The notes: generated by a model from the letters alone, not told the origin. Shown: positions 10,770 through 23,675, numbered from the stretch's first letter. The stretch is DNA of 64,000 nt from Mycoplasma crocodyli MP145 (GCF_000025845.1 NC_014014.1:638807-702806), one strand, 5' to 3'. Numbers and translations are program-made.

Positions 10770-12597
10770 TTTTCCCTTTACCGTTCAAGTAGAAAATTAA
10801 CATTTGTATATCAGCTGGATTTATGCCACTTATTCTTGAAGCTTGACCTATAGTAAGTGGTAATATTTTTTTTAATTTTATCTTAGCTTCAGTTGCAATA
10901 TTAGGTACATTATCATAATCAATGTTTGTCGGAATTTTCAACGCTTCTAACTTAATCATTTTTGAAGCTGATTGTTGTTGTTTTTTAATATATCCATCAA
11001 GTCTAATGGCTACAACAAGTTCATTTTTAAATTCAAAATCACCCAAAAAATCATTAGCATCAACTTCTGGTCTTGCAATAACTTTTAGCATCGATACACC
11101 GTTTGTAATTCCGTATTTTAATGCTAATGGGTCCTTAGAAGATATAAAAACATTTTTTAATTCTTCTATTTTTTTATCTATTTTTTCATATTTATTTTTT
11201 ATAAAATTGTATTCAGTTTCTGTTAATAAGCCTTGTTCATAGGCATATTTGGATAATCTAATATCACTATTATCATTTCGTAAAAGTAATCTATATTCAG
11301 CTCTTGACGTGAGCATTCTATAAGGTTCTTTTGTACCTTTTGTAACTAGATCATCAATTAAAACACCTATGTAAGCTTCATGTCTTTTTAAAATTAATGG
11401 TTCTTTACAATCAATTTTAAGTGCAGCATTAATGCCTGCTAACAAACCTTGCGCAGCCGCTTCTTCGTATCCACTTGTACCATTTATTTGTCCTGCACTA
11501 AACAAGTTATTTATCTTTTTAGTTTCTAATGAAGCTTTTAAATCTAATGGATCTAGTGCATCATATTCAATTGCATAAGCTCATTTTTGTACCTTTGCAT
11601 TTTCCAATCCAGGAATAGTTTTTATAAGCTTTTCTTGAATACTAATAGGAAGTGAAGTTGAAAGACCATTTATATAAATTATGCTACCATCTAAAGTTTC
11701 AGGTTCAAAGAAAATTTGATGTCTTTCTTTATCTCTAAATCTCATTATTTTATCTTCTATACTAGGACAATATCTAGGTCCGATACCTTCAATTAAACCT
11801 GAATACATTCCTGAAAGATGAACATTTTGCTCGATTAGTTCATGTGTTTTTGAATTTGTGTAAGTCAAATAACAAGAAATTTGTTTTGGTAATTTAATGT
11901 GTGACCTTGATGAAAAACATAAAAAACTATCATCAAGTTTTTCTTTTTCAACTTTAGAAAAATCAATACTATCTGCATATATTCTTGGAGGAGTACCTGT
12001 TTTTAATCTTTGTAAATTAAATCCTATATTTCTTAAAGAATCACTTAATTTATTAGTTGTTTTTTCTCCATCGGGACCAGAATAAGTTATATCAGAACCA
12101 CGTATAATTCTAGAAGACATATATGTACCAGTTGTAATAACTACAACTTTAGATTTGTAAAAAATTCCATCTTCTGTTTTAATTCCAATTATTGTATTGT
12201 TATCTACTACCAATTCAGTAACTATAGCTTCAAAAGCATCAATATACTCATGATTCAAAACAGCTTCTTTAACTAATTTTGAATATTTTTCTTTGTCAAT
12301 TTGTGCTCTAATAGCTCTTACTGCTGGACCTTTAGATTCATTCAGCATTTTGATTTGTATCATTGCATTGTCGGCGAAAAAACCTTGTTGCCCACCTAAA
12401 GCATCAATTTCTCTAGTAATCACTCCTTTAGCAGGACCACCAATCGATGGGTTGCAAGGCATAGTAGCTAATTTATTCAAATTAAAACTAAATAATGCTG
12501 TTTTTTTATCTTTGTTAGCCAATGCAAAAGTCGCTTCAATTCCAGCATGACCACCGCCAATGACAATTGCATCATATTCATTTTCTTTATTAATCAT
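10759..12597 (-). CDS. mnmG: tRNA uridine-34 5-carboxymethylaminomethyl modification enzyme MnmG (GidA)
   Basis: MnmG, with MnmE, installs the cmnm5 group on U34 of several tRNAs using FAD and methylene-THF. The 612-residue product (normal is about 610-630) starts [19 protein letters not shown], an FAD-binding GxGxxG-type motif, followed by [12 protein letters not shown] near 48. [17 protein letters not shown], the [11 protein letters not shown] signature near 255 and the C-terminal [16 protein letters not shown] are also present. One TGA Trp (11581) splits it. I chose the ATG at 12597 because the family begins just before the FAD motif; an in-frame start at 12642 would add 15 atypical residues. 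A TATAAA-type -10 lies close upstream. Confidence 0.96.
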
Positions 12598-12748
12598 AGA
12601 ATATAATTTTATAAAATTTTTAATTATTTTATATAATTTCAATAACTTAATATATAACTATTAAGTAATATAAAAAAAGAATATTTTTATTTTGAATTTT
12701 CTATTAATATTTTAAAATAAAATATAATTAACTAATTAGGAGAAATCA

Positions 12749-13555
12749 ATGAATAAAATTACAAAATATGTTAATGAAAAGAGATTTTACGATGAAAAAG
12801 TAGCTCTTCAATATATTGAATATTTAGCGGATTTCATTAAAAATAAAGTAAATGATTCGGGTTTAAAAGGAGCAGTGGTTGGAATAAGTGGTGGGATAGA
12901 TTCAGCACTTGTTGCAGCATTAGCTAAAAAAGCATTGGGTAAAAATTTAATTGGTGTGGTAATGCCAATTAATGATATGTCTTTTGATTTTGAAGATATT
13001 AATGAACTTGAAAAATCACTCGATTTAAAATTCATTAATATTAATTTAAAAGAAACTAATGAAACAATTAACAAAGAATTAAAACTTAATAATTCTTTAG
13101 CTAAAGCAAATATAATGCCTCGCTTAAGAATGACAACTCTTTATGCAATAGCACAAGAAAACAATAGTTTAGTTTTAGGAACTGATAACAAAGACGAATT
13201 TCATGTAGGATATTTTACAAAATATGGTGATGGTGGTGTAGATCTTCTTCCAATTTGTCACTTAACAAAAGGAGAAGTTAGATACCTTTCTTCATTACTA
13301 AATATTCCAAGTCGGATAATTAACAAAAAACCTAGTGCTGGTTTATGGCAAGGTCAAAATGATGAAGATGAAATGGGATTTAATTATGATCAATTAGATT
13401 ATTATCTTGATTTTATTGAAGAACCTAAAAAAATTAGTAGGACAATACCTGAAAATATAGTTAAAAAAATAGAAAAAATGCATAACACTTCAGAACATAA
13501 ACGTGTTGGCGCTTATAAACCATTAGATGTAGAAAAATTTAAACAAGGAGAATAA
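12749..13555 (+). CDS. nadE: NH3-dependent NAD+ synthetase
   Basis: NadE amidates deamido-NAD with ammonia and ATP, the last step of NAD synthesis. The 268-residue protein has the N-type ATP pyrophosphatase P-loop G-I-S-G-G-I-D-S-A-L near residue 46, G-T-D-N-K-D-E near 147, K-Y-G-D-G-G-V-D-L-L-P-I near 161 and P-S-A-G-L-W-x-G-Q near 197. It lacks a glutaminase domain, as usual for the short bacterial form. An AGGAG site precedes the ATG and TATAAT lies at about 12723. It begins a nadE-yebC-ZIP operon divergent from mnmG. Confidence 0.96.
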   Translation: MNKITKYVNEKRFYDEKVALQYIEYLADFIKNKVNDSGLKGAVVGISGGIDSALVAALAKKALGKNLIGVVMPINDMSFDFEDINELEKSLDLKFININLKETNETINKELKLNNSLAKANIMPRLRMTTLYAIAQENNSLVLGTDNKDEFHVGYFTKYGDGGVDLLPICHLTKGEVRYLSSLLNIPSRIINKKPSAGLWQGQNDEDEMGFNYDQLDYYLDFIEEPKKISRTIPENIVKKIEKMHNTSEHKRVGAYKPLDVEKFKQGE

Positions 13556-13556
13556 A

Positions 13557-14291
13557 ATGGCAGGACATTCACACTCAGCAAATATAGCACATAGAAAAAA
13601 TGCACAAGATGCAGCAAGAGGAAAGATATTCCAAAAACTAAGTAAAGAAATTTACGTAGCAGCAACCGGAGCAGGAGGAGCAGATGTAGAAACTAATCCA
13701 GCTTTAAAACTTGCAATTGCAAAAGCAAGATCAAAAAATATGCCAAAAGATAACATAGAAAGAGCAATTAATAAAGCTAAAGGAGATAAAAATTCATCAG
13801 CTTTTACAGAAATTGTTTTTAACGCAACTGTTCCTGGTGGAATTACTTTTATTGTTACCACTTTAAGTGATAACTTTAATAGAGTAACATCAAATATAGG
13901 AGCATATTTCAATAAGCAAAACGCTACTTTAGGAAAAACAGGTCAAGTTCCTTTTACGTTTGATAAAAAAGGAATCATTGAAATTTCTAAAGAGTTAATT
14001 GACGAAGAAACTTTGATGTTAGTTGCAATAGAAAATGGAGCAGATGATCTTGAGGTTGAAGAAGATAGTTTTATAGTTTTATGTCAACCAGAAAAATTTA
14101 GTGACGTAAAAAACGCTATTGAAGGTCAATTAAATATTAATAACTTTATTCAATGTGAAGTTACATACATTCCAAATACTTATGTAGAAGTATCAAAAGA
14201 AAAGCAAGAAAAATTACTAGAATTTGTTGCTAAACTTGAAGATGATGATGATGTTCAAGAAGTTTACCACAATATAGAATTGATAGATTAA
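13557..14291 (+). CDS. yebC: YebC/TACO1 family translation or transcription factor
   Basis: The 244-residue protein begins MAGHSHSANIAHRKNAQDAARGK, the highly conserved YebC N-terminus, and contains RSKNMPKDNIERAI near residue 60 and G-Q-V-P-F-T-F near 128. Bacterial YebC proteins have been described as DNA-binding regulators and, more recently, as ribosome factors that ease translation of proline stretches; the sequence alone does not decide. An AAGGAG site lies in the end of nadE, and the gene starts 1 nt after the nadE stop. Confidence 0.95.
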   Translation: MAGHSHSANIAHRKNAQDAARGKIFQKLSKEIYVAATGAGGADVETNPALKLAIAKARSKNMPKDNIERAINKAKGDKNSSAFTEIVFNATVPGGITFIVTTLSDNFNRVTSNIGAYFNKQNATLGKTGQVPFTFDKKGIIEISKELIDEETLMLVAIENGADDLEVEEDSFIVLCQPEKFSDVKNAIEGQLNINNFIQCEVTYIPNTYVEVSKEKQEKLLEFVAKLEDDDDVQEVYHNIELID

Positions 14292-14293
14292 AA

Positions 14294-15310
14294 ATGGATT
14301 TACAATACATTAAATTTTTAATAGGTAATGATTACTTATCAAAATTCTTATTAGTTATAACATTTTTAGCAATTATATTAGCTATCCCAATTTTAATTTC
14401 ACTGGCTTTTCCATTGTTTAAAAGCACTCTTTCAAGAAAATGAAAAATTTACTTATACGCCTTTAGCACAGGATTTTTCACAGTTCTTGCTTTATTTGGT
14501 TTTATGCGTGAATCTCTTGAAATTTCTTCATTATATTCTGCTAAAACTTTTGGGGCAAATAGCTACAATAAAATTTATTTAGTTAATATAGGAGTTGTGG
14601 CTGGTGGTGCATTTATAGGTTTAGTTTTTGCCTTTGGTATTAAGTTTCTTATTTCATATAAAATAAATAAAAAACTTTTACAAAGCAGAAAAATGTCGAT
14701 TTTTGTTCACCAACATGATGAAGGAACCGATCATGTTCATACTCATGAGCACCCAGATTATGTTTTCAATAGAAATGACTCACTTGAATCTGCTGAAGAA
14801 GCACTTACAAAAAAAACAGAGGGAAAATTAAAGTTAATTGCACTACTTTTAATATTAACACACAGACTACCTGAAGGATTTATTTTAGGTTATAATCTCA
14901 ATTTACTATTTGAAGGTAAGGCAAATGGACTTACTATTGCTTTCATAGTTTCACTTATACTTCATTTAATTCCAGAAGAACTAATATTTTATTATAGGTT
15001 AAGAGACGCTGGTTTTGGAAGATGAAAAGCACTAGGGTTTTCAATTGGATTTCTAATGTTATTTTTACCATTTATGTTATTAGGAATTTATTTTGGAAGT
15101 TCTATTAATGACCATTGATGATTAAGAGGAATGATGCAATCAACTATTGGTGGTATATTTGTATTTACTGCTCTTGTTGAATTCTTCCCTGAATTTTATC
15201 ACTACAACCTTGAAAAGAAAAGATGATATAAAGTTATTTTAAGTTTACTAATAGGAATATTATTTAGTATCTTTGTCTTATCATTTCACGTTCACGGTCA
15301 AGGAATTTAA
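14294..15310 (+). CDS. ZIP-family divalent metal transporter
   Basis: A 338-residue membrane protein with about eight hydrophobic segments. It carries the ZIP metal-site motifs: H-R-L-P-E-G-F near residue 195 (helix 4) and H-L-I-P-E-E near 225 (helix 5). A cytoplasmic loop near 140-155 is rich in histidine (HQHDEGTDHVHTHEHPD) and is typical of zinc-binding loops. Zinc or another divalent metal is the likely cargo. The C-terminus ends F-H-V-H-G-Q-G-I. It starts 2 nt after yebC without its own ribosome site, so it depends on coupling. Confidence 0.88.
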
Positions 15311-15330
15311 AGCCTTTTGGCTTTTTTATT
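15309..15330 (+). terminator. Terminator of the nadE-yebC-ZIP operon
   Basis: AAAGCC-TTTT-GGCTTT followed by T-rich sequence, directly after the stop codon. Confidence 0.85.
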
Positions 15331-15399
15331 TTTACTTTATGGTTTAATTAAATAATAATATATATAAAATATAATCATAAATTAATAAAAGGAGTTAAA

Positions 15400-18324
15400 A
15401 TGAAGCATTACTATCTACATACAAACACAGAATTTTCTTTCTTAAATTCGACAATAAAACTTGAGAAATTATTTAAGTTAGCAAGCGAGAAGGAATATGA
15501 ATATTTAGCAATGACAGACATAAATAATATGTTTGCCTTAGGTATGTTTTTAAATCTTTCAAAAAAATACAATATCAAACCAATCATTGGTTTTGAACTC
15601 CTTCAAGACAATATCTCAGTGATAATAATAGCTAAAAATTATGAAGGTTATATAGAACTTAATAATATAGCTTTTTTAGTTTCAAAAGGCCAAAAAGTAG
15701 AATTAGAAAGTCTTGATAGTAATAATGTTTATGTTATTGATCATGAAGAAAATGGATACTTAAAAAACAATTTAGAAGTACCTAAAATTTCGAATTTTTG
15801 ATATAACTCAAAGACTATTATAAGTGACCAAACAATCTATGCACCAGTTAAAAAAGTATTATTTGAGGATGATAACGAAGCATTAATAGCTCTTCAAACC
15901 ACAGGAAATAATAAAATCACAAATTCATATTATAATGATTATTTTAATGAAAAAGATTTTATAGGAATTGATAATAAAGTTCTATTAAATGTAAATACGT
16001 TAGTTAATTCAATCAACATAATTTTTCCAGATTCAACTCCTAAATTAGCCGAGTTTAAAAATGATTTAACTCCTGAAAAATTATTATACAAACAATGTCT
16101 TATTGGTCTTGATATTAATAAAAAAGAGTTTGAAAAATATTCTATTGAAACAGTAATGGAAAGATTAACTTATGAATATAAAACTATTGTTAAATTAGGA
16201 TTCTGTAGCTATTTTTTAATAATAAAAGATGTGATTGATTTTGCAAAAAATAAAGGCATTTATATAGGACCAGGAAGAGGTTCAGCCGCCGGTTCATTAA
16301 TTTCATTTTTACTTGGAATTACTAAAATTAATCCGCTTAAATATAATTTACTTTTCGAGAGATTCTTAAATGTTGATAGAGTAACGATGCCTGATATTGA
16401 TATTGATATTCAAGATGACAGAAGAGATGAAATTGCAAAATATATTGTAGAAAAATATGGGTACGAATATTGTTCATACATTTCAACCTTTCAAAGTATA
16501 GGTGCAAAAATGGCTATAAGGGATATTGGTAGGTATTTGCAAATTAATTTAAATATCATTGATTCAATTTCAAAAAGTCTAGATCAAAACGAAACACTTG
16601 AAGAAGCTTGTTTAAAAAATAGAGTATTCAAAGCAGAAATTTCAGAATATCCAAAATTGCTTGAATTAGCTAAAAAAATAGAAGGAATTCCAAGACAACA
16701 TGGAATTCATCCAGCTGGTATTATAATTTCAAACACAAAAATCACCGATATTGCTCCTACATATTCAAACTCAACAAATCTATCGCAAATACAACTACCA
16801 CTTAATTTCTTAGAGGACTATGGTTTATTAAAAATTGACTTTTTAGGATTAAAAACATTAAGCATAATAAAAGATATCGAAGAAGTAATTCCTAATGAAT
16901 TAAGATTTGATTACTTATATGATAAAAATGAGAATATTTTTAACGACAAAAAAACCTTTGATGTTTTAAACAGTGGATTAACAGAAGGAATTTTTCAACT
17001 TGAAAGTCCTGGTATGAAATCAGCAATTACAAAAGTAAGCATAGATTCTTTCAATGACTTAGTTGCAATTATTTCATTATTTAGACCAGGTCCTATGCAA
17101 TATATTGATCAATATGCAAATGGTAAAAAAGATCCTAAGACTATAAAAAGAATCCATCCTTATTATGATGAAATAGTTAAAGATACATTTGGAATTATTG
17201 TTTATCAAGAGCAAATTATGCAAATCGTTCAAAAAATATCCAGCATGACTTTTTCGCAAGCAGATCTATTAAGAAGAGCAATTTCTAAAAAAGATGAAAA
17301 AAAATTAGTTGAAATGAAATCTAGTTTTTTTGAAGGAGGAATTAAAAACAATATCAAAAAAGATGTTCTTGATGAAATTTATGCAAGAATAGAATTATTT
17401 GCAGATTACGGATTTAACAAATCTCATGCAGTAGCTTATTCATATATAACTTATAAGATGGCTTACTATAAAACTAATTACAAGAATGTTTTTTATAGAG
17501 CTTTAATAAGTAATGCAAACGGAACACATTTGACTATAAACAAGTATGTTAAGGAAGCAAAAAGCGTTGACATTTCAGTTCAATCACCAGATATAAACTT
17601 CTCCAAAAAACATGCAGTTGTTATTAATTCAAATTTATATTTACCACTTAATATGATAAAAGGAGTGGGTGGTGTTGCTCTAGAAAAGATTATAAACACA
17701 CCAAAAGATAATAAAAAATTTTCTTCATTCTTTGAATTATATTTAAAATTAAGAAACTCTGGAGTTGGTGAATCAATCATAAATGCATTGATAAAATCTA
17801 ATACTTTTAGAACTTATGGAAATGTTAATTCATTGTTAAATTCATTAAGTATTGCTAAAAATTTATATGAAACTTTTAAACTAAAAGTATCAAGACTTAA
17901 AATTCAAGATGAAAAAATTGATGATGAATTAGTTTTATTTATTAAAGAAAATAATCTGCTAGATAGAAAAGTTGATATCATCGATAGAGACATAGAAACT
18001 GAATCAAAATACGAACTTGAATTATTAGGTAACACTTACAACACTTTTATAACTTCTGATTTAGAAGGTGAAATCAAAATAAAAAACTTTCCAATTGAAA
18101 CTGAGACATGAATAGTTGTATATGTTAATAGATTAGTTCATGTTGCTAAAAAAAATATTTGAACGGTTGTTTTAAGCGATTCAAGCGACGAAATTGCAAT
18201 TTTTATTAGCGAAAATGATTATGATAATCGTTTTAAAAATTTAAAGAAAAACACCATAATAAAAGCAAAATTATATAGAAGTATGAAAAATAAATATTAC
18301 TTAAGAGATTGAAAGGAAAGATAA
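15400..18324 (+). CDS. dnaE: DNA polymerase III alpha subunit, DnaE type
   Basis: A replicative C-family polymerase of 974 residues, second to PolC in low-GC Gram-positives. Visible parts are an N-terminal PHP domain (1-~200), the polymerase core with GPGRGSAAGSLISF near residue 290 and the catalytic aspartates in PDIDIDIQDDRR near 330, RQHGIHPAGIIIS near 430, fingers motif FRPGPM near 560, E-Q-I-M-Q-I near 605, a helix-hairpin-helix region (GVGGVALEKI, ~755) and a C-terminal OB-fold-like segment. The PHP metal residues are largely lost: the H-x-H position is H-T-N and TDH is TDI. It has an AAGGAG ribosome site and heads the replication cluster. Confidence 0.95.
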
Positions 18325-19205
18325 TGAAAAAAGAAAATTTTTTAATCATAGATGGAAACTTGCTAATGTTCCAAAGTTTCTATGCAACATATAATCCATA
18401 CAACTCTTATGTTATGACTTCTAACAAAGGAGTTACCACTAATGGAACTTTTCAATTTTTTACTACTTTAATAAATTTGCTTGAAGAATTAAAACCAAAA
18501 TATTTATTCATCGCTTTTGATGCAAAAGGAAAAACTAAAAGACATGAAGAATATCCTGATTACAAAGCTGGAAGGACTAAAGCACCTGAAATAATTTATG
18601 AACAATTTGAAAGTGTTAAAAAATTATTAACCTTACTTAAAATAAACCATAACGAAATTGTAGGAGCAGAAGCTGATGATTTAATAGCTACTGTTTCAAA
18701 AATTAATGAAGTAAGTAAATATATTTACTCAAAAGATCAGGACCTACTTCAATTAGTAAAAGAAGATATTTCAATAATATATAAAAACCCTGAAACTAAA
18801 AAATTTGCAACTGTAAACAAAGATAATTTTTATGATATTTACAATTTTTACCCAAATCAAATTCCTGATTACAAAGCAATCAACGGGGATACAAGCGACA
18901 ATTTACCCGGTGTAAAGGGTATAGGAAAAATCGGAGCAATAAAACTTTTAGAACAATTTGGAAGTATTCACAATGTTTATGATAACATAGATAAACTAAC
19001 ACTGAAAATGCAGGAAAAATTATTAAACTCAAAGGAAATGTCATTGCTTTGTTATAAATTGGCTTGCTTAAATAATAATGTTAGTGATTTACAACTTGAT
19101 AAAAATCTATACTTATATAATATAGACATTGAAAATGCTAAAGATTATTTTATTGAACTTGATCTTTTAAGAGTATTTTTAAGATTAGAGAATCTAAAAT
19201 GATAG
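18324..19205 (+). CDS. 5'-3' exonuclease (PolA N-terminal domain type)
   Basis: A stand-alone 5' nuclease of 293 residues, the usual mycoplasma substitute for full-length DNA polymerase I; it removes RNA primers and flaps. Motifs: L-I-I-D-G-N near residue 8, FIAFDAKGKTKRHEEYPDYKAGR near 70, A-E-A-D-D-L-I-A-T near 114, SKDQDLLQLV near 135 and GDTSDNLPGVKGIGKIGA (helix-hairpin-helix) near 190. The ATG at 18324 overlaps the dnaE stop (TAATG). A TGA before the final TAG encodes a terminal Trp, so the gene ends at 19205 and overlaps coaE by 7 nt. Confidence 0.94.
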
Positions 19206-19771
19206 CAATCATAGGAAGAATAGCATCTGGAAAAAGTTATTTACTTAACCAAATGAAAAAGCTAGGCTATAAAACTTTTTCATGTGATGAATTTGTTGGC
19301 CAGTTATACGAAAAAAGTTCATTTTTTGCAGATCAAATCAGCTTAGAGATTTCATCAAACCTTGTTGTAAATGGTTTTGTTTCTAAAGATAAAGTGAAAC
19401 AATGACTTTTAGAAGAAAATAGCAATATTTTTAAACTTGAAGATATAATTTATCCAATTATTTTCACTCATTTAGAAACGCATACTTATGATTTTGTAGA
19501 AATACCCATTTTATTGACTAAAAAGTGGGATTTTACATCTTTTTTCGATATAACAATAAACGTTGTAATTTCAGAAGAAAAAAGGCAAAAAAACCTATCT
19601 ATTAGAAATGTGGATAAGTACCAAAGGGATTTTTTAAATCAAAAAAACAAAGAAATAAGTAAAGAAAATGAACTTTTTGGTAAAATTAATATTGTTAATA
19701 TCTCATATGATAACATTGAAACCATATGTGAAAATATGGAATTTATAAGCCTAATCAAACAATATTTATAA
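19199..19771 (+). CDS. coaE: Dephospho-CoA kinase
   Basis: CoaE phosphorylates the 3'-hydroxyl of dephospho-CoA, the last step of coenzyme A synthesis. The 190-residue protein starts M-I-A-I-I-G-R-I-A-S-G-K-S, a P-loop of the family form GxxxSGKS, followed by C-D-E near residue 30 (family usually D-A-D) and V-E-I-P-I-L-L-T-K near 102, matching the V-x-x-x-P-L-L-F-E motif. It is divergent, but order and P-loop fit. A TGA at 19403 is Trp. It overlaps the upstream exonuclease gene by 7 nt; polA/exo-coaE neighbours are common in Firmicutes. Confidence 0.85.
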
Positions 19772-19804
19772 AATTAAGTAAATAGAAACGAAAAGGAGCA
19801 AAAA

Positions 19805-20782
19805 ATGAGCGAAAAAGTAATAAGATACCCATATTTTATCATTGAAAAAGATTTACAAATCAATGGTGAAGACATAAGCAACTTAAAAAGACTTTATTTG
19901 CCATTTTTAGGCCCAAATCCTATTGTTTTATACGAATATCTAAAAGAATTATCTAATAATGTAACTAAGTATATTTCACCTTATGACTTATCTACTTTAT
20001 CTTTATATACAGGATTAAGTCAAGATGAGTTAGAAAGAGCGAGAGTTTTATTAGAATCGGTGTCACTTTTATCAACTTACCAAGACGATAATCAAGCTAA
20101 AACAATATTTATTTTACAAAAACCATTATTTAATGATGTATTTAAAAAGAATCCGATTTTAAGTGCGCATTTAAAAGCAAAAATTGGTCAAAACAACTTT
20201 AATCGTCTTGTTGGAAATTTAAAATCTAACACAAAAAGGGATTACGAAGATATTTCAGCTAGTTATTTTGAAGTTTTTGAAATGAATATTGATAAAGATG
20301 AACAAAATCACTTAACAAAAATGTTCATAGAAGCTGGAAGAAGAATAAAAACAGCTGAAGAAAATAGAAATATAGATAAAGAAACTAAAATACAAAATAC
20401 TCTAAATTTAAATAATAATAAATATACTAATGATTATGAAGCTGCTTTAAACCTGAATAATGTTGATTTTTTTACTCAACTATCTAATCGTATTCCAACA
20501 GATGATGAAGTAGATAAAATGAAAATACTTGAATTCAAAGTTAAAGATCTTAAAATCGTTAATATTGCTCTTTTACTTTCATTTTATGCTCAAAATAGAA
20601 TTAATTTAAAGAGCGCAGAATCATTAATAACGGAATTATCATTAAAAAACATAATTGGTTTATCCGATTCTGAAGCATATCTAGATCACAAATTTGAAAA
20701 TAGCTCTTCATCATCAATAATTGCATACAAAAAGAAACATTTATTAAAACTATCTTATATAGAAAGCTTAAGAAATGATTAA
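19805..20782 (+). CDS. dnaB: Replication initiation / helicase-loading protein, DnaB (B. subtilis) type
   Basis: A 325-residue protein with the N-terminal pattern of the Firmicute DnaB/DnaD family (Y-P-Y-F-I-I-E...L-x-x-L-Y-L-P-F-L-G-P-N-P-I-x-L-Y near residues 8-45) and a C-terminal DnaB-2-like helical domain (about 225-300). In Bacillus, DnaB and DnaI load the replicative helicase; the gene directly downstream is dnaI, overlapping by 8 nt, which strongly supports the role. The middle (about 170-220) is low-complexity, N/K-rich. An AAAAGGAG site precedes the ATG. Confidence 0.82.
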   Translation: MSEKVIRYPYFIIEKDLQINGEDISNLKRLYLPFLGPNPIVLYEYLKELSNNVTKYISPYDLSTLSLYTGLSQDELERARVLLESVSLLSTYQDDNQAKTIFILQKPLFNDVFKKNPILSAHLKAKIGQNNFNRLVGNLKSNTKRDYEDISASYFEVFEMNIDKDEQNHLTKMFIEAGRRIKTAEENRNIDKETKIQNTLNLNNNKYTNDYEAALNLNNVDFFTQLSNRIPTDDEVDKMKILEFKVKDLKIVNIALLLSFYAQNRINLKSAESLITELSLKNIIGLSDSEAYLDHKFENSSSSSIIAYKKKHLLKLSYIESLRND

Positions 20783-21692
20783 TAAAAACTTAAGTTTTGA
20801 ATTACTAAAAAATAAAGATGATGTAAATAATATTGATTTTGTTGAAGAAACAATCAATAATTTTAAAAAGTATGATGTTATTAATTATCTACTTAAAAAA
20901 CATAATGTTTCGGATCAAGAAATTAAAGAAAACTTCGCAAACTTCTTAGAAATGTATAGAAATAATCATTTGCTTTCAAATCAAGTTAAACACTTGTTTT
21001 TTGAACGTGATTTTAATAATAAACTAGTTTTTAAGGAAGTTTTTGGATCTAATGAAGCTGCAGAAAAAGAAAAAATCAAACCATTTTTATGGCTTAATGA
21101 ATTATGAAACATCAATTTTAAGGCTTCTATAGATGATTTTACAGACAAAAAAACAAAAAGAAAAATGATCGAGTACATTGATGCTATTTATCTACCTTTT
21201 TTAAGAGAAAAGCAATACATTCCAAATATAAAAGGTATTTATCTTTCTGGAGAGCCTTATTGTGGTAAAACTTATATGTTTCACGCAATGGCTAAAGAAG
21301 CTGCAATTCTTAGCAAAAGTGTTGCTGTTATAGAAATAGAAAACTTATATAAACATCTTATTGGAGAGATAAGCAAAAAGCAAAATCAAAATATTAACTC
21401 TATAGAAAACAGGCTTAAAAACGTTGACATTTTATTTTTTGATAGATTTGGAAGTGAGAAACAATCAGAATGATTTACTCTAAATTTTATATTAAAAATA
21501 ATTGATGAAAGGTTCAAAAGTAATAAAATAACATTTTTCGCTAGCGATATTACAATGAAACAACTTTTTGAAAAATACTCAAAAACGTTTCCAAACGAAA
21601 TATCAAAAACAAAAAGATTACTTATTGGAATAAAAAAATTATGCGAAAAAGAAATAATTATTGAAGGAGAAAAAAATGCTAAATGAAACTAA
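20775..21692 (+). CDS. dnaI: Helicase loader DnaI, AAA+ ATPase
   Basis: A 305-residue protein with an N-terminal helical domain (about 1-100, contains F-L-W-L-N-E) and a C-terminal AAA+ domain. Walker A is GEPYCGKT near residue 155; the Walker B strand reads V-D-I-L-F-F-D-R-F-G near 215, with Arg where DnaI/DnaC usually have a second Asp. It reads through three TGA Trp codons, one of them two codons before the TAA at 21690-21692, and overlaps dnaB by 8 nt and fmt by 17 nt. Its role is loading the replicative helicase at the origin, by analogy with Bacillus. Confidence 0.85.
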
Positions 21693-22533
21693 AAAAATAA
21701 AGATCGTTTTAGCTGGAACTCCTGATTTTTCCGTTCCAATTTTTGAAGAAGTTATAAATAATTTTGAAGTTCTAGCAATTATATCTCAGCCAGATAGGCC
21801 GAAAAATCGTGGTTATTCTTTAGAAGAAACACCAACAAAAAAACTAGCTAAAAAATATAAGATTAAAATTTACCAACCGAATAAAATTTCTGAAATATAT
21901 CAAGAACTTTCAAATATGGAGTTTGATTTTTTTCTTACCGCTGCGTTTGGGCAATACATTCCAAACAATGTTTTAGAACTTCCAAAAATAGCTTCTTTGA
22001 ATATACATGGTTCGCTTTTACCTAAATATAGAGGAGCAGCGCCCATTCAATATAGTTTATTAAACGGTGATACCGAAACGGGAATTTCACTTATTTATAT
22101 GACTAAAATTATGGATGCAGGAAACATCTTAAAAATTGCTAAATTGCCTATAAACAAGGAAGATACATCAACTACAATGTTTAGTAAAATTTCTAATTTA
22201 GCAACCAAAAACATAACAAATTGGCTTTATGATATCTATAATAATAATTTTGATGAAATTATCCAAGATGAAACAAAAGTGATGTTAAGTCCTAAATTAT
22301 TAAAAGAAGATTCTGAAATAAAAAATAGCGATTCAGTAGAATTCAATTTCAATAAAATAAGGGCTTTTTCTGAAAACCCAGGTGCTTATATAACCAAAAA
22401 TAATAAGAGAATTAAAATATTCTACGCTACAAAATCACTCATAAAAAATGCTCCAATTATCGATTGTAGCGATGGTTTTTTATATGCTACTGACTATCAA
22501 TTTGAATCTAAAAAAAGAATAACTATTAAATAA
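21676..22533 (+). CDS. fmt: Methionyl-tRNA formyltransferase
   Basis: Fmt formylates the initiator Met-tRNA with 10-formyl-THF. The 285-residue protein shows V-L-A-G-T-P-D-F-S near residue 10, Q-P-D-R-P near 40, F-D-F-F-L-T-A-A-F-G-Q-Y-I-P near 85, and the catalytic loop N-I-H-G-S-L-L-P-K-Y-R-G-A-A-P-I-Q near 110 with the Asn/His pair. The C-terminal OB-like domain is shorter than in E. coli (315 residues). I chose ATG 21676 because AAGGAGA lies 5 nt upstream; an in-frame TTG at 21661 has no such site. Confidence 0.95.
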   Translation: MLNETKKIKIVLAGTPDFSVPIFEEVINNFEVLAIISQPDRPKNRGYSLEETPTKKLAKKYKIKIYQPNKISEIYQELSNMEFDFFLTAAFGQYIPNNVLELPKIASLNIHGSLLPKYRGAAPIQYSLLNGDTETGISLIYMTKIMDAGNILKIAKLPINKEDTSTTMFSKISNLATKNITNWLYDIYNNNFDEIIQDETKVMLSPKLLKEDSEIKNSDSVEFNFNKIRAFSENPGAYITKNNKRIKIFYATKSLIKNAPIIDCSDGFLYATDYQFESKKRITIK

Positions 22534-22616
22534 TGCAATTATTACCATAATAATATTTTTACTTTATTTTTATGCGTTATATTATTACACTTATCATATA
22601 TAATATAAAAGTATAA

Positions 22617-23666
<1,050 letters not shown>

Positions 23667-23675
23667 TTTAATAAT

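Noticed and set aside
12598-12642. Upstream in-frame start for mnmG
   Set aside because: It adds 15 residues unlike the family and overlaps the likely -10 region.
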